A stretch of DNA of 64,000 nucleotides from Rallus limicola. Lineage: Eukaryota > Chordata > Aves > Gruiformes > Rallidae. The stretch is from contig JAKCOZ010000041.1 of NCBI GenBank assembly GCA_022605955.1, positions 2,068,001 through 2,132,000 of the forward strand, written 5' to 3'. The notes beneath the pieces are model-generated. The model was not told the DNA's origin. It made no database searches and worked only from the letters and a program-made list of their open reading frames with translations. Position 1 is the stretch's first letter; every line of letters begins with the position of its first letter. The position numbers and the translations under genes are program-made. This document shows, one piece after another, positions 1 through 13,100 of the stretch.

Positions 1-946
1 GCTGGTGTAGAGAAAATGCATAATTGTTGATTCTGTTCATTTGTCATTGGGTCTCATTGAGGTCACCAATTTTGTTCTCTGAATGTCCTACTAATTAAGA
101 ATCAACCAGGATGAACAAAGGGGCTTAAAGGGGAGATTAAATGGTAGAAAACCTAAATTTAGCAGTGAGTAATCAATATTAATATATCAATGTTAATATT
201 TGTCTCAGTTTTGAAATTAGTAAGTCCTTTCATTTATATGCCAATGAAATCCTTCACAAGTTAATGTTAAATTGTATTGGGCTGCTTTATGGTACTGTTT
301 ATGGTCTTTTCTCCCCTCTTTAAGTGTGGCATGTAATCTACTTCAGTATAATATCTGTTGGCTGATGGATTTAATGACCCATTTAGTTTATAACAGCATC
401 TTGCAGCTGAAGATTGCTCAACTCCCCAGTTGTCATCCACATTGGAGTCTTATAGCTGAGCAGCCTGAGTGTGTCAAGAGCTCTGATGGAAGGGTGATGC
501 TGCTCATCTTCCCAGCACCTTCACCATGGGCCACTTTGATATTCAGGTCTATATGGAGTCCTTCCATGTAGCTGATGGGTGTAACTGGCTGTTACAGACA
601 GCATCTGCTTTTGAATCCCACCTCCTGGGTTAGGAACCCCAAGAGCTTCAATTTTGTCTTTGGACCTGGGAGTAGAGACTTTGTGGGGTGATTCCAGGAT
701 CGTGGGAGCATTGTGCTTTCTGTGGGTGAGGGGACAAGTTTAGAGCTCTGTTTGCAGGGTGTGATGGCTGGGAAGGCTGAGGGGTGTTACATTTTGGGGG
801 TTCTTTGGGAGGATCTGAAGTGCAGATGCATGAAGCACAAGCCTGAGATGGTTGCAGGCAGAGAAAGAGCTGCTATGTGTGCATGGTAGATAACAGAACG
901 TTCCTGAGGCCATCACCAATGCTTTTTAACCATTGACCCTTTGCAG
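1..946. other. Stretch before the first supported exon
   Basis: Mostly AT-rich sequence with no splice-bounded coding segment or repeat that I can support. The frame at 272-571 has no family resemblance. Upstream exons of the gene may lie before the window. Confidence 0.5.
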
Positions 947-1141
947 ACTAAAGAGGAGCTTCAAGGAACATCCTTTTTTTACCAGAAGATTTCTGCATTT
1001 CTAGCCTGTGTGTGGCTTCCAGATGTTATCTGGTGGAGGGCAGAACTGGCTAACTGCTTCCAAAACCAACTGTGGCCACTTCTTCCTGAAATTCCTTCTG
1101 TCCTTCTGAGTGATGTCACCACTGTTAATCCTGATCCTCAG
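947..1141 (+). CDS. Exon 1 of the visible gene model (N-terminal, partial)
   Basis: This 195 bp segment is open in phase 0 and lies between CCCTTTGCAG and a CAG/GTACTG donor. It encodes 65 residues (model 1-65), rich in hydrophobic and Trp residues and ending in VTTVNPDPQ. No NDK motif is visible in it. It joins exon 2 without a phase shift. It is the least supported of the large exons because it rests only on splice sites and an open frame. Confidence 0.55.
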
Positions 1142-4100
1142 GTACTGTACAGAAATGCTTGGAATTCTGGTCATTTTGGTTCTCATTATGTTCAGTAAAA
1201 GCTGTTGTTCTTCTGATAGTAACAGGCATCCCCATTTCAACAGAGCTGGAAAACAAATGCAATTAAGCTGTATGGATTTCTACTGAAGTGAATGAGGTTA
1301 CAAGGACCCCTTAAAATCAAGGGGTTAACATCACTTGCATGCCTTGAGATGTCTGCAAGAACATTCACTTCATGCTGTCTCTAAATAGACTGATAATTAA
1401 CTGTTTCACTTCTGCCAGGTTAGCAAGTGCCCCATTAGGAATATCCAAGTGAATGAAATGTTACAAGAATTTGTTATACTTATGGGAGTTTATTCCATGA
1501 GGGCATCCAGTGTTGCTTTTAGGCCTTTAAGAGCCTGTCCTACCTTACTGTAAATATTTAGACCAGGTTTTCAGAGAAGCACTGAAAATGACCTGATTTT
1601 CACAGCTTTAGAAGGAATGTTCCTATTTTTTCCCCCTGTGACATCATCAGCCTTTGGACAATCATGTTCTTTTCCCAATATTTCTAAATCCACAGCATCC
1701 TTAAGAGACAATTCCAGGGAATGGTGAAAACTGCAATTCTGCTTCATAAGGAAATTTAGTTCTGAAAATCATGTTGCATGAGAACTTTTCTGCAATTTCA
1801 ACCAGATTTGGGGATTATTCTTCTCTGTGAGAATCAATGCCATGAAAGCTGAGGGGCTTAGCAGTGTGCTTAGCAATTTGCCTAAAGGTTTATCCCACTT
1901 CTGTGGTGGAAAAGGAGGCTTAATGTTGTTGATTTGCAGTTGCTGTAGCTTTCAAGTAGAAGCAAGGGCTATAAAGCAGTCTGACGTCCTTGTAAAAGAT
2001 AAATCTGCTGTACACTTTTGAGGCATAAAATAAGGGATCATTTAAAACAGTCAGGGCTTTTATGCAAATCCCTTATTAGAGGAATTATAAATCATTAGGA
2101 ATTGAACAGCAAGATAGCAGGCACTCTGGGGGTGGATCTTTGCCTTGATGCCATAGAAAAAGTGAAGTCAATTGAAAGGCCACATTCTCTTCAGAAGTTC
2201 AAATGCTCTGTGTCACCCAGGTTCCCAGGCCTGAGTCCCACTGAGACCACTACGTGTTGTGGCTTTTTAATAGATGTATCTTGCAGTTAAGCAGCAAGGG
2301 TGGTTTCTCAAACCAAGGCTCCCTGAGCCAGACTCTCAGCAGGCAGCAGCTTACCCTGTCGCCTGCCCCGAAGCTTTACAAAGTGGTACCAACTGAGAAT
2401 GTTCCCAAGTGTCATTAAAATACAACCAGAAAGCTCTACATACAAAATTCAATATAATTTTCTTTTCACTTCTTTGGCTTGAAGATTTTGTCCAAGGCCA
2501 GTGATCCATGCTTGCCTTTTGTATCACAGAATCACAGGATCTTAGGGGTTGGAAGGGACCTCAGGAGATCATCGGGTCCAACCCCCCTGCCAAAGCAGCT
2601 CCCTATCTCATATTGCATAGATAGGCATCCAGAGGAGACTTGAATCTCTCCAGAGAAGGAGCCTCCACCACCCCCCTGGGCAGCCTATTCCACTGCTCCC
2701 TCACCCTCACTGGGGAAAAGTTCATCCCCATGTTGGTGTGGAACTGCCTGTGCTCCAGCTTCCAGCCAGTGCCCCTGGTCCTGTCCCCACAGACACTGAA
2801 AAGGGGCTGGCCAATTCCCCCTGCATCCCAAGTCTGAGATATTTATAAACACTAATTAGGTCCCCCCTAAGTCTTCTTTTCTCAAGGCTGAACAGCCCCA
2901 GCTCCCTCAGCCTTTCCTCACAGGGGAGATGCTCCAGGCCCTTCAGCATCTCCAGAGCCTCCTCTGGACTCTCTCCAGGAGATCCCTGGCTGTTTGATCC
3001 CAGGGAGCCCGGCACTGGACACAAGACTCCAGGTGGGGCCTGAGCAGGGCAGAGCAGACGGGGAGGATCACTTCCTTCGACCTGCTGGACACACTCTTCC
3101 TGATGCCCCCAGGATCCCATTGTCTCTCTCAGCCCCAGGGCACACTGCTGGCTCATGGCCACCCTGTCATCTACCAGGACCCCCAGGTCCTTCTCCACAG
3201 AGCTCCTCTCCAGCAGGTCACCCCCAGCCTGTCCTGATACAGTCTGTATATTTATATGTGTTTTGCAGTGGTGTATACAAAACTAAGTAGACCGAAAAAC
3301 TTGCTACTACATGTTGGAAGAGCAGGCACTGAGTACCTATTTTTGGTCCCTGTAGCTTAGTCTGAGACAAAAAAATCCTGCTGGGTTGATGAACCAAATG
3401 GGTAGGAGCACAGTGAGAGGGAACATTGGGTAAAGTTGCTGTCTGCTTCTGTGCTGACTGGCTCTGTGTATGATGTTATGAGCAGTTGTTATCAGTAATT
3501 ATAACGACCTCTAAGCCTATTGTTGGTTAGTGCCTGGGCCAATGGCTTGTTTTCAGTCAGTTTTAGTGCTTTTTCAGTCTGTTCTGGGCCCCAAACAGAT
3601 TGGTTTTCCCTTGCTATTTGTCTCTTTGAGGCTTTCTTATTAATGCTATGCATACAGCCTATTAACCTGCAGTTAATTCACTTTTGATATGAAGAGAAAA
3701 CTTGCAAGGCAGTCATTAAAACCCCAGGTTAGGTTAGGAGTGGCATAATCCCTGTGGAAGTTATTAACTGCAATGTCCCTTGGCAGCAAAAAGAGGATTG
3801 CTTCATTTTAAGATAAAAGTGCTTCCTCCTGTTAAGCCTTGGAATCCAAGTGTTAACTGTAGGGATACAGACAAGGCATGGAGCCAGCACTGATGCCTCT
3901 TTTCCTCTCCTGTTTGTTCTGTTGAGGCACACTAGATATAGAGTCCTGCCCCTGGGAAGGAACAACTGCTGGAATCAGGACAGGCTGGGGGTGAGCTGCT
4001 GGAGAGGAGCTCTGTGGAGAAGGACATGGGGGTCCTGGTAGATGGCAGGGTGGCCATGAGCCAGCAGTGTGCCCTGGGGCTGAGAGAGACAATGGGATCC

Positions 4101-7100
4101 TGGGGGCATCAAGAGGAGTGTGGGCAGCAGGTCACAGGAGGGGATCCTCCCCCTCTGCTCTGCCCTGCTCAGGCCCCACCTGGAGTCTTGTGTCCAGTGC
4201 TGGGCTCCCTGGGATCAAACAGCCAGGGATCTCCTGGAGAGAGTCCAGAGGAGGCTCTGGAGATGCTGAAGGGCCTGGAGCATCTCCCCTGTGAGGAAAG
4301 GCTGAGGGAGCTGGGGCTGTTCAGCCTGGAGAGAAGAAGACTAAGGGGGGACCTTCTTCATGTTGATCAAGATCTGAAGGATGGGATGCAGGGGAAATGG
4401 GCAGCCCCTTGTCAGTGCCTGTGGGGACAGGACAAGGGGCAATGGCTGCAAGTTGGAGCCTAGGAAGTTCCCCCCCAAGCTGGGGCAGACCTTTTCCCCA
4501 GTGAGGGTGAGGGAGCCCTGGGCCAGGCTGCCCAGGGGGGTGTGGAGTCTCCATCTCTGGAGAGATTCCAGCCCCGTCTGGACGCCGCCCTGTGCACTAT
4601 GAGCTGGGGAGCTGCTTTGGCAGGGGCTTGGACCCCAGGAGCTCTCCAGCTCCCTTCCAACCCCTGGCATTCTGTGAGTCTGTGAACATGCTCAATGGGG
4701 AGAGGAGATGTGCAGGAAATGGTCAGGTTTGGGGTAACCTGGATTCCATGAGGAAAATGGTGCTAATTCATTGGGCTTCATGACAGTGGGGAGAGGAGAG
4801 AGTTTGAGAATCACCTGCCTAATTCAGGGCTGTGATTCAGGGCCGTGTGTTGGCATCGAGGCCTTTGCTAGAGCAAGAATGGTGCTGCCTCAGCTGCCCC
4901 TGATGTGGTCTGTGGAGTTGAAAGAGAAAGGTTATAAGCATACAGGATTTACAGGCTGTCTCTGGAGGCAGTGGAAGATGCAGCCTCTTTCTCCAAGGTA
5001 GCCTTGTCTCATAGTGATAATGGCTGAGCAGGTCTTTGCATTGGGAAGCACCTTCCATGTGAGGAGATGAGATAGTAGAATATGTAGAAGTTCTCCCTGC
5101 AGTTTTTGTTTTCCTGCTGTGGCTGGGAAGCAGTCTAGAAGACTCGTTGCAACTTAAAAGACTCTCTTAGATCATCTGACAGCAAAAGCTATTTCTTTGT
5201 TGTCAGAAATGAGGACAGAATACACTGTAAGCAAGGAGAGAGGGTGGATTTGGTCATATTTCTGTATGACAGTTAAAGATTCATGGCTTGGCTGCATGCA
5301 GCTCCAGTCTTCTCTTGTTCTTGTTTCTTGTTTCTGCTCAGTATTTTACAACAGGTTTTTGTTTTCTTCCAATAACTGTCTAGCTTCATCTCAGTAATAT
5401 TGTGTGAAACAAAGGGTAGCCCTGGATTTCTTTTGAATGCTTTTTGAAAAATGGTGCATGCTCCAATCCCAGCTCTGGGAAAAATTGGCCTTTTCCAGTG
5501 TCTTAAGGTAGCAGAAATCAGAATTTGTCTCCCAAAACAAATAAGAAAAGGCTGATTGACAAGAAAGCATAACTACAAGTGGGAGGTTCCAGACATGCCA
5601 TCCCTTTCTGCTCTTTCAGGTCATGGCAGCATGATGCAGAGGGTGTCAGTGCTGTAAGAAACCATGCTTTCTTACAGGGAGGAGTGGGGAAGACAAACAG
5701 GGGAGTGGTTGTGCTTAAATGATTCTGGGTTTTGAAGCCTATCACAGAATAAGTCAAAGTATTCCTGGGGCTGCAGTAGCTGCTGTTGCCTGTCTGTAGG
5801 GTATCTTTACTCCCTTACTGTGACACACAAGATTACAGGAGTGCTCTGGGTCTCCAGAGATTCAGAGGAGAAGATTTTTCAGGTAGGTAGCAAAGCCTGG
5901 ACTGCCCCCTCACCATCCTGTGCAGTGCATGTGGAGGGAGTCTCCTCCTCTCACAGACTCACAGACTGTGAGGAGTTGGAAGGGACCTCAAAACATCATC
6001 TAGTCCAAGCCCCCTGCCAGAGCAGGACCACCCAGACTAATCCTACATGGGATTGTATGACTGTCTCCCTGCCAAGAGACAGGTCAGCATTCAGAGATGA
6101 TTTACCAGCTCTCCTGGGGGAGACTCTGAACTGCTGTGTTCACACAGAGGTGTTACAGCTACAGTGATGTTGTTGGAGGCGTGAGACTGGACCCAGCCCT
6201 GAGGTGAAACCAATACAATTCTCACAGCTGCCCTCTCTCTCCTTGTGGAACATTAAAAGTAGCACCAAAGTAGTGTGAAGTAGTGTCAAAAATCACCAAA
6301 ACAATGTTGGGAAGTGTGTGTGGGGTCATGCAGCTGCCTGCACAGGGGCACTGCAGTGTGTGTCACAGAGAGCTTGTGGCCAGGAGCAATTCACTCCTGT
6401 GTTCATGGGAAGGCTGCTTTCTCCCTGTTTGTTGTGTGCATCACATAGGAAGGCAGAGCCAGGAGTCCTCCTCCAGCTGCACTGGAAAAAAGCAGAGGCT
6501 GCCATACCAAAGCCATCTAGGTGTATTTTCTTACCCATGAAGAAAAGGATTTTCTAGGAGAACTATGACTTTTCAAGCTTCATTTTCTCTTGCTTTGTAA
6601 AATCACTTTGTTTGGCTGCTAAAAACCAGAACCTGACAGATCAGGGCAACGATTTCCCACAGGCCTTGACTCCCTGAGAGGTGTAGCCAGATCCCTGCCC
6701 TGGCAGGGAGGGGGGGGCCAGTGGTGCAGCAGCAGTGCCTGGGATCACACTTGATCCCCACCTTACACCGTGGTACTTCCTAAAGCTCAGCTTTTTGCCT
6801 TGTATGTCCCCTGGGTGTCCTACCTGGGGCTGGATGGTTACAATGAAGGTCTCTATGGAAATGTAAGCTGGAGTTGGGTTGATTGCTTTTGTCCCTTCTT
6901 TCTTCCTCCTTCTTGAAAGCTCATAGACTTGAGGATTGCTCAAGGAACAGCTTGAGCCCCAAAAGACTGGGGTCTTGCTGTGTTCCCACTTCATAGAGGG
7001 CTTGTCTGTGCTCCCTGCATGCAGGAGCTAGCAGCAAATGTTGGAAACAGGAGATCCTCTGTTCTCTTTTCTTCTGATGCTGTTTTCCACAGCAACCAAG

Positions 7101-10100
7101 TGTGTTATCACAAGTGGAGGCTGGTGAATGATGAATTGCAGGACAAAAAGGACAAATCCATTGAGAGATGTCAAAGCTCTTGGCTTGGTATACTGGTGGT
7201 GACTGGAGTTGGGTGAAAAGTAAAATCCCCTCTTCTGCTTTTAGGTAAATATCTCCTGAAGCACAGGAAATAGATGAAGGAGAAAACAGGTTCTTGAAGC
7301 AGAAAGGCAGATGTCAGGGGGATCTTAATATTATTCAAAATTATTTCTTTTCCTGGTGGTTGTTTTTAAACATTTGCAGCATTCCATGAAGTGTCTCTCA
7401 TTTGCCAGCAACACAAAAAAATTCTCTCAGGTGATTACACAATTAAACAGCATTATATGTATGTCATACTCCAGAATGGACACTTCTCCATGCAGTGTAG
7501 GTCCATTTTCTATCCATAATAAAAGTCCTGATGAGAAATGTTGAAATTTAATTCTTTTTTTTTTTTTGTAAAGGTCTGTCCCCATGAGATGCAGGCAGGT
7601 TAATGACTGCTGTGAATGAGAGGCTGGAAAAATGATGGAGCTTCTCTGATTTCAGTCACCTGAGCCTAGGTCTCAAAAGTGACAGTTGGGCTTCTTCTAG
7701 AGTAGGTTGGGTTTTTTTTTTCCAGTCTTGGAGTGAATCCTGTCCAATGTGAACTCTGCCTGAGTGCATCCAAATTCTGGAATGCCAGGTTGTGGCATAG
7801 CCATGAGCATCACTTCTTTCCAACCCAGAACTTGACAGACATGAGTTAAAAGTTGTGCTTGTTCCTGGACTGCATGAAGTCTCAGCCAGTTCTGCTGAGT
7901 GACACATCCTTAAACTTGCACTTGTGCAAGTTGCTGGCTTGGCTGCCCAGAAAATGTATGAGAAACAAAATAAGGTGCTGAGATTGGGAAATGCTACACT
8001 TGGGTAAAGCCCTGACCTAAATGCCAGAGACTTTTTGCCAGTCTTTGAGTATGTGGCACAGTAAGGCTCACAGGTAGGTGTCACTTGTAGTGACATGAGC
8101 ACAGGAGAAATGTCCTATTTTGGTTACAGGCACGTAGTGTTCATGCAATTCTTTCCCTACTCTTCTGTTTGATTAGTTAATTAGAGCATACCTTTAACAA
8201 AGCCCTTTTCTGCTGGGTGCTCAGCACAGTTGTGGGGAATCAAGGTTTCAAACTGCTAACCTGATCCCACAGTGCCTTTTGTGTTCAACTCCTGTTCGTG
8301 GTGGGTCACTGGGTTGGACCCTGGGAACGTTTGGGCTCTTGGGAAGCAGTTGCAAATTCATATTCTTGGCATGTCACTTAATTGGAGCTAGTGGTACAAT
8401 TGTGAGAAAGCAAATGATAGATTGAAACCACTGAACTAATGAGCTTAATCCATTCACATCCATCCTTATGTGCTCTGTAGCCACAGACTACTATTTTTCC
8501 CCAACTCTGTCCTGGTCAGGCCCCACCTGGAGTCTTGTGTCCAGTGCTGGGCTCCCTGGGATCAAACAGCCAGGGATCTCCTGGAGAGAGTCCAGAGGAG
8601 GCTCTGGAGATGCTGAAGGGCCTGGAGCATCTCCCCTGTGAGGAAAGGCTGAGGGAGCTGGGGCTGTTCAGCCTGGAGAGAAGAAGACTAAGGGGGGACC
8701 TTCTTCATGTGTATCAAGATCTGAAGGATGGGATGCAGGGGAAATGGGCAGCCCCTTGTCAGTGCCTGTGGGGACAGGACAAGGGGCAATGGCTGCAAGT
8801 TGGAGCCTAGGAAGTTCCCCCCCAAGCTGGGGCAGACCTTTTCCCCAGTGAGGGTGAGGGAGCCCTGGGCCAGGCTGCCCAGGGGGGTGTGGAGTCTCCA
8901 TCTCTGGAGAGATTCCAGCCCCGTCTGGACGCCGCCCTGTGCACTATGAGCTGGGGAGCTGCTTTGGCAGGGGCTTGGACCCCATGGGCTCTCCAGCTCC
9001 CTTCCAACCCCTGGGATACTGGGATTTTGAGGCACCAAGCTAACATTCAGGTAAGAGATGTCCTTCATGCATTTCAGGCTGTGGAGAAGGTGTTTGCAGT
9101 GCCAAATGGATTTTACTGGCAGACAGTTGAAGCTGATGATGAATACTTCCCTAACAGCAGCAACATGGAGGCTTGTGGAGACACAGACACTGAGGTACAA
9201 AACCCAAACCAGCCCCTGCTTCCTGACTTGGGGAATGATGTAGAATGATTAAGTGACCTGGAATATTTCAGTCTTGAGGTTTGGTCCAAATAGTGATGTG
9301 GAAATGTTTCTCACTCAGACCTAAATAGCTCTGCTGAGTGGTTGGTGTCATCAGTATCAATGTGCTGATTGCTCTGAGCTGTGGAAGATGAAACTGTGAA
9401 ACGTGCAGGGTGAAGAAATTGCTTCCAACTGGGTGCAAATCAGTGGCATTATACAAAATTTTGATAACCCCACCCCACTTAACTGCAAGCCTCTATACAA
9501 CATAACTGATTGGGGTTTTTAAACTTGTGCTCAGAAACACTGAAATAAATTTGGAAGCTTCTGGTAGTATCTGACTGACCCACAATAACTGTAGCAGAAT
9601 AAGTAGGAAGTAATTCTACTTCTAGGAGAAGAGATGGGTAAGGTAACAAATTAGCTGATATTTACCTGTTTAGGAGTGCATATCCAAATGTACTGGACCT
9701 CTACCCATGTATGATAGCTTGCTACCTGTGGTGCCTCACCTTCCTGAGCTCTTGTGCAACAAAAACCATAGCATGTTTGATCTGACAGAATTCAGTTCCC
9801 TGTCAGCATGGGTTCAGGGGATGCAGAAATACTGAGCTCTTCCTCAACAGGCAGCAAACCCAGCCAGTTGCTGAGAGTGTACCAGGCTTGCTCCTGAAAG
9901 ATGCTTGAAGTCCACAACTAGGAGCTGAAGATACCTGGGGCTTGGCACAGTTGAAAACACCTCATGTCTTCATTACAGGTCCTCAGCTTGCCTCAGGAGT
10001 GCTGTTTGTTAGTGAGGCAGTGCAGACCCCCTCACAGTGAGGGCAGGTGGGAAGGCAAGCTGGGAGCTGAGCCTAGCAGTGAGGCAGGCAGGGCTGGGCA

Positions 10101-13100
10101 GTGTGTAGCCCCGCAGTAGCTGAGCACGAGGAGCAGAGTAGGTCCAGCAGCAGTAACTGGGGTCAGCCAAGAGCCAGCAGTGACAAAGCCAGGCCAGAAA
10201 GTCAAGTCAGCCAGATAGGGTAATGGCCAGAATCAGTGTTGTAGGAGACAGGGCCAAGGCATATGTACAACAAAGCTCAGAGAGAGAGCAAAGCCAAGTG
10301 CCTGGCTCCGAAGCAAAGGGGAGGCAGGCACTGACTGAGGTCTTTCAATGCTGGACAGCTGCATTGTTCAGATTGGCCCTGAGCCTGGGCAGCCAAACCC
10401 CAGAGATGTTCCTAGCAGCTACAGAAAAATACTGCCTTACTGGCTGCTGTGAATATTGGGTTAGTATGAGGAGAGCTGGAGCTAGATGAAGATAAAGAAA
10501 TAGAGCTTTTATATCTAATTAGACCATTTTTTTATCATTTAAGTAAATTTATATCTTCATTTATTGTGATGGTATAAGCCTCATAATGTGTTTATGGGGG
10601 AGTAGCATTTCATTTAAAGTGTCCAGTAGTGATGATGAATGAATTTGGCATTCACCACAGCCATAAAGCTTGCTGCTGGGCATAGCATTGTCTTGCTTTA
10701 CATCCAGGAGAACCATGCACAAATTTGAAGCCAGCACAATCACACTTGTCTGATCTAAATCTAGACAATTTATTACCCACAGCACCACACAACTTCCTCC
10801 CAGAAAGTGCTCAAATATTATGTTTCTTCTGATGAGAATGTAGTAAGAATGTGTGTCTGGTTTGGGTATAGACATTCCTTCTATATTGGTGTTGGAGAGG
10901 GGTCAGAGGAGCCATGGAGATGCTCAGAGGGGCTCGAGCAGCTCCCCTATGAGGAGAGGCTGAGGGAGCTGGGCTGGGTCAGCCTGAAGAGAAGGCTGTG
11001 GGGGGACCTCATTGCAGCCTGCCAGTCCCTGAAGGGAGCAGAGACACAGGAGGGAATCAGCTTGTTCAAGGGCAGAGCCTGGCAGGACAAGGGGGATGGA
11101 GTGAAGCTGAAGGAGGGAAGGGTTAGAGGAGATCTTAGGGGGAAGTTCTTTGCAGAGAGAGTGGTGAGGGGCTGGAAGGGGCTGCCCAGAGAGGGGGTGG
11201 GTGCCCCGTGTCTGAGGGTGTTCAAGGCCAGGTTGGCTGGGGCCCTGGACGCCCTTGTGTAGCTCCAGGCCTGGAGGTTGGTGTCCCTGCCTGTGGCAGG
11301 GGGTTGGAGCTCTGTGCTCCTTGGGGTCCCTTCCAACCCAGACCAGGCTGGGATTCTATGATTCTTTGTCTTTCTACACGCCAGGATGGGCTCAATTGGA
11401 TTAAACTGGTAAAAAAGACTTCAAAATACAGATTTGGGACAGTACCAGTGATGTGCTTGTGTCTTTTGAGGTGTGTTTTTAATGTTGATTTTGGCTTTTT
11501 AGTAGGTATAAAGAAACAACCAGTTGGTCTATTATTATTTAACCATCTTTCTGTAGTATGCAAGATGAAGCAGCAGGAGTGATGCACTCCAGTGTCTGCC
11601 CCAGAGACCCTGCAGTTTTTACTAGTAGGTTTATGGGACAAAAGGCACAATTATATCAGCAGAAATAGATTCAATCATAATTGTCATTGATAGTTTTTTA
11701 ACCTGGAACGAAGGGCCTACTGTGTTGAACTGCTGCATGTAAATGTAAACTAAGAGAGAGCCTCTTTGTAGCTCCTACAGTGTTGATAAATCATGGGGAT
11801 TCAAGGTGAGCAGAAGAGATACAGCTCTCTGGTTGTTGAGGGCTGGGCAGCATTTGGCTCACTTCTCCAATGTGCTCTTGCTGTTCAGGTTGCCATGGTG
11901 TTGCTGTTTGAAACTCTCTTCCAAAGTCCCCTGGCTACCCATCACATGCTGCAGCTGGTACTCAGTTCTGGTCTGGATATCTGTGGACTCCGCCTGCTCT
12001 ACCCTCAGCAGGATGTGCTGCTCTCTAGCTCAGGTGAGCTCTAGTTTTCCTTTGGAGATTCCATCATGCAGTGGTTCTGAGGTGTAGACAAAGATCTCTA
12101 AATGCACTAAGGTGAAGAGTGACCTGGTGCTGTGGGCACAGGGGGGAGGGTATGAGAGGTACCTGTGTTGCTTTGTTGGTGATCCTATATCTTTTCCAAA
12201 AAGAAATGAGAAAATGATCTTGGGCTGAATACCCATGAGCTGAGTTTGTAACCCTTCATGTAGTTTGGCATCTCAAACTGCTTTAGTTGTTGCTCCTTCA
12301 CAGCAATCTTCCCAATCACAGTGCTCAAAGCTTCAGGGTCATACCTGTGTGAGTTAAATACACCAAATTATTTCCCACTGGTTTTCCTGAAGTTTTAGGT
12401 ACAGAAAATCCATTCTTCCTCTTTCTCAATTCCCCCACCCCAGTGGCTATGGGACTTGAGAAGCCTGGGCAAAGAGAAAGTACTGATCTGATCATCCTGT
12501 AGTTGCACTGCCTGATAAGCTGTAGCCAAAATGTCACGTTTGCCAATAGAAGATGGATGGAGATGAGAGACTGAGAAGATAGGACAAAGAAAAGGGTCTA
12601 TGAACTCAAATCACAAAGTCTTTAAACACCACTGTTTTCAAACATTGGCCCATACCACTCAAATCTTTATTTTTTTTCCCATTTGTGAAATAGAGATGTT
12701 GACACTTATCTTCACAGAATCACCAGGTTGGAAAAGCCCTTGAAGCTCATCAAGTCCAACCATTCCCATCCTAAGCTGAACCAGATCCCTGAGCACCTCA
12801 TCTCCCCAGCTGGTAAACACACCCAGGGAAGGGGACTCAGCCCCTCCCTGGGCAGCCTGGGCCAGGCCCTGACAACTCTGCCAGGGAAGAACTTTGCCCT
12901 CCCATCTGCTCTGACCCTGCCCTGGCCCAGCTTGAGCCCATTGCCCCTTGGCCCAGCTCCTGGCCCCTGGCTGAAGAGACCAGCGCCCACCTCTCTGCAC
13001 CCTCCTGGCAGGGCAGGGGAGGTGGGGAGAAGGGCTCCCCTCAGCCTCCTCTTCTCCAGGCTCAACACCCCCAGCTCCCTCAGCTGCTCCTCAGAGGATT

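Larger units (their letters stand above)
1142..11888. other. Introns 1-3 outside the CR1 copies
   Basis: Apart from exons 2 and 3 and the CR1 copies listed separately, I see only unique intronic sequence. There is a T-rich run at about 7554-7567. The stretch from about 9,830 to 10,500 is purine- and CAG-rich but matches no element I know. Confidence 0.5.

Noticed and set aside
9830..10500. CAG- and purine-rich stretch considered as an unknown interspersed repeat
   Set aside because: No terminal repeats, target duplication or second copy could be found by eye in the window.
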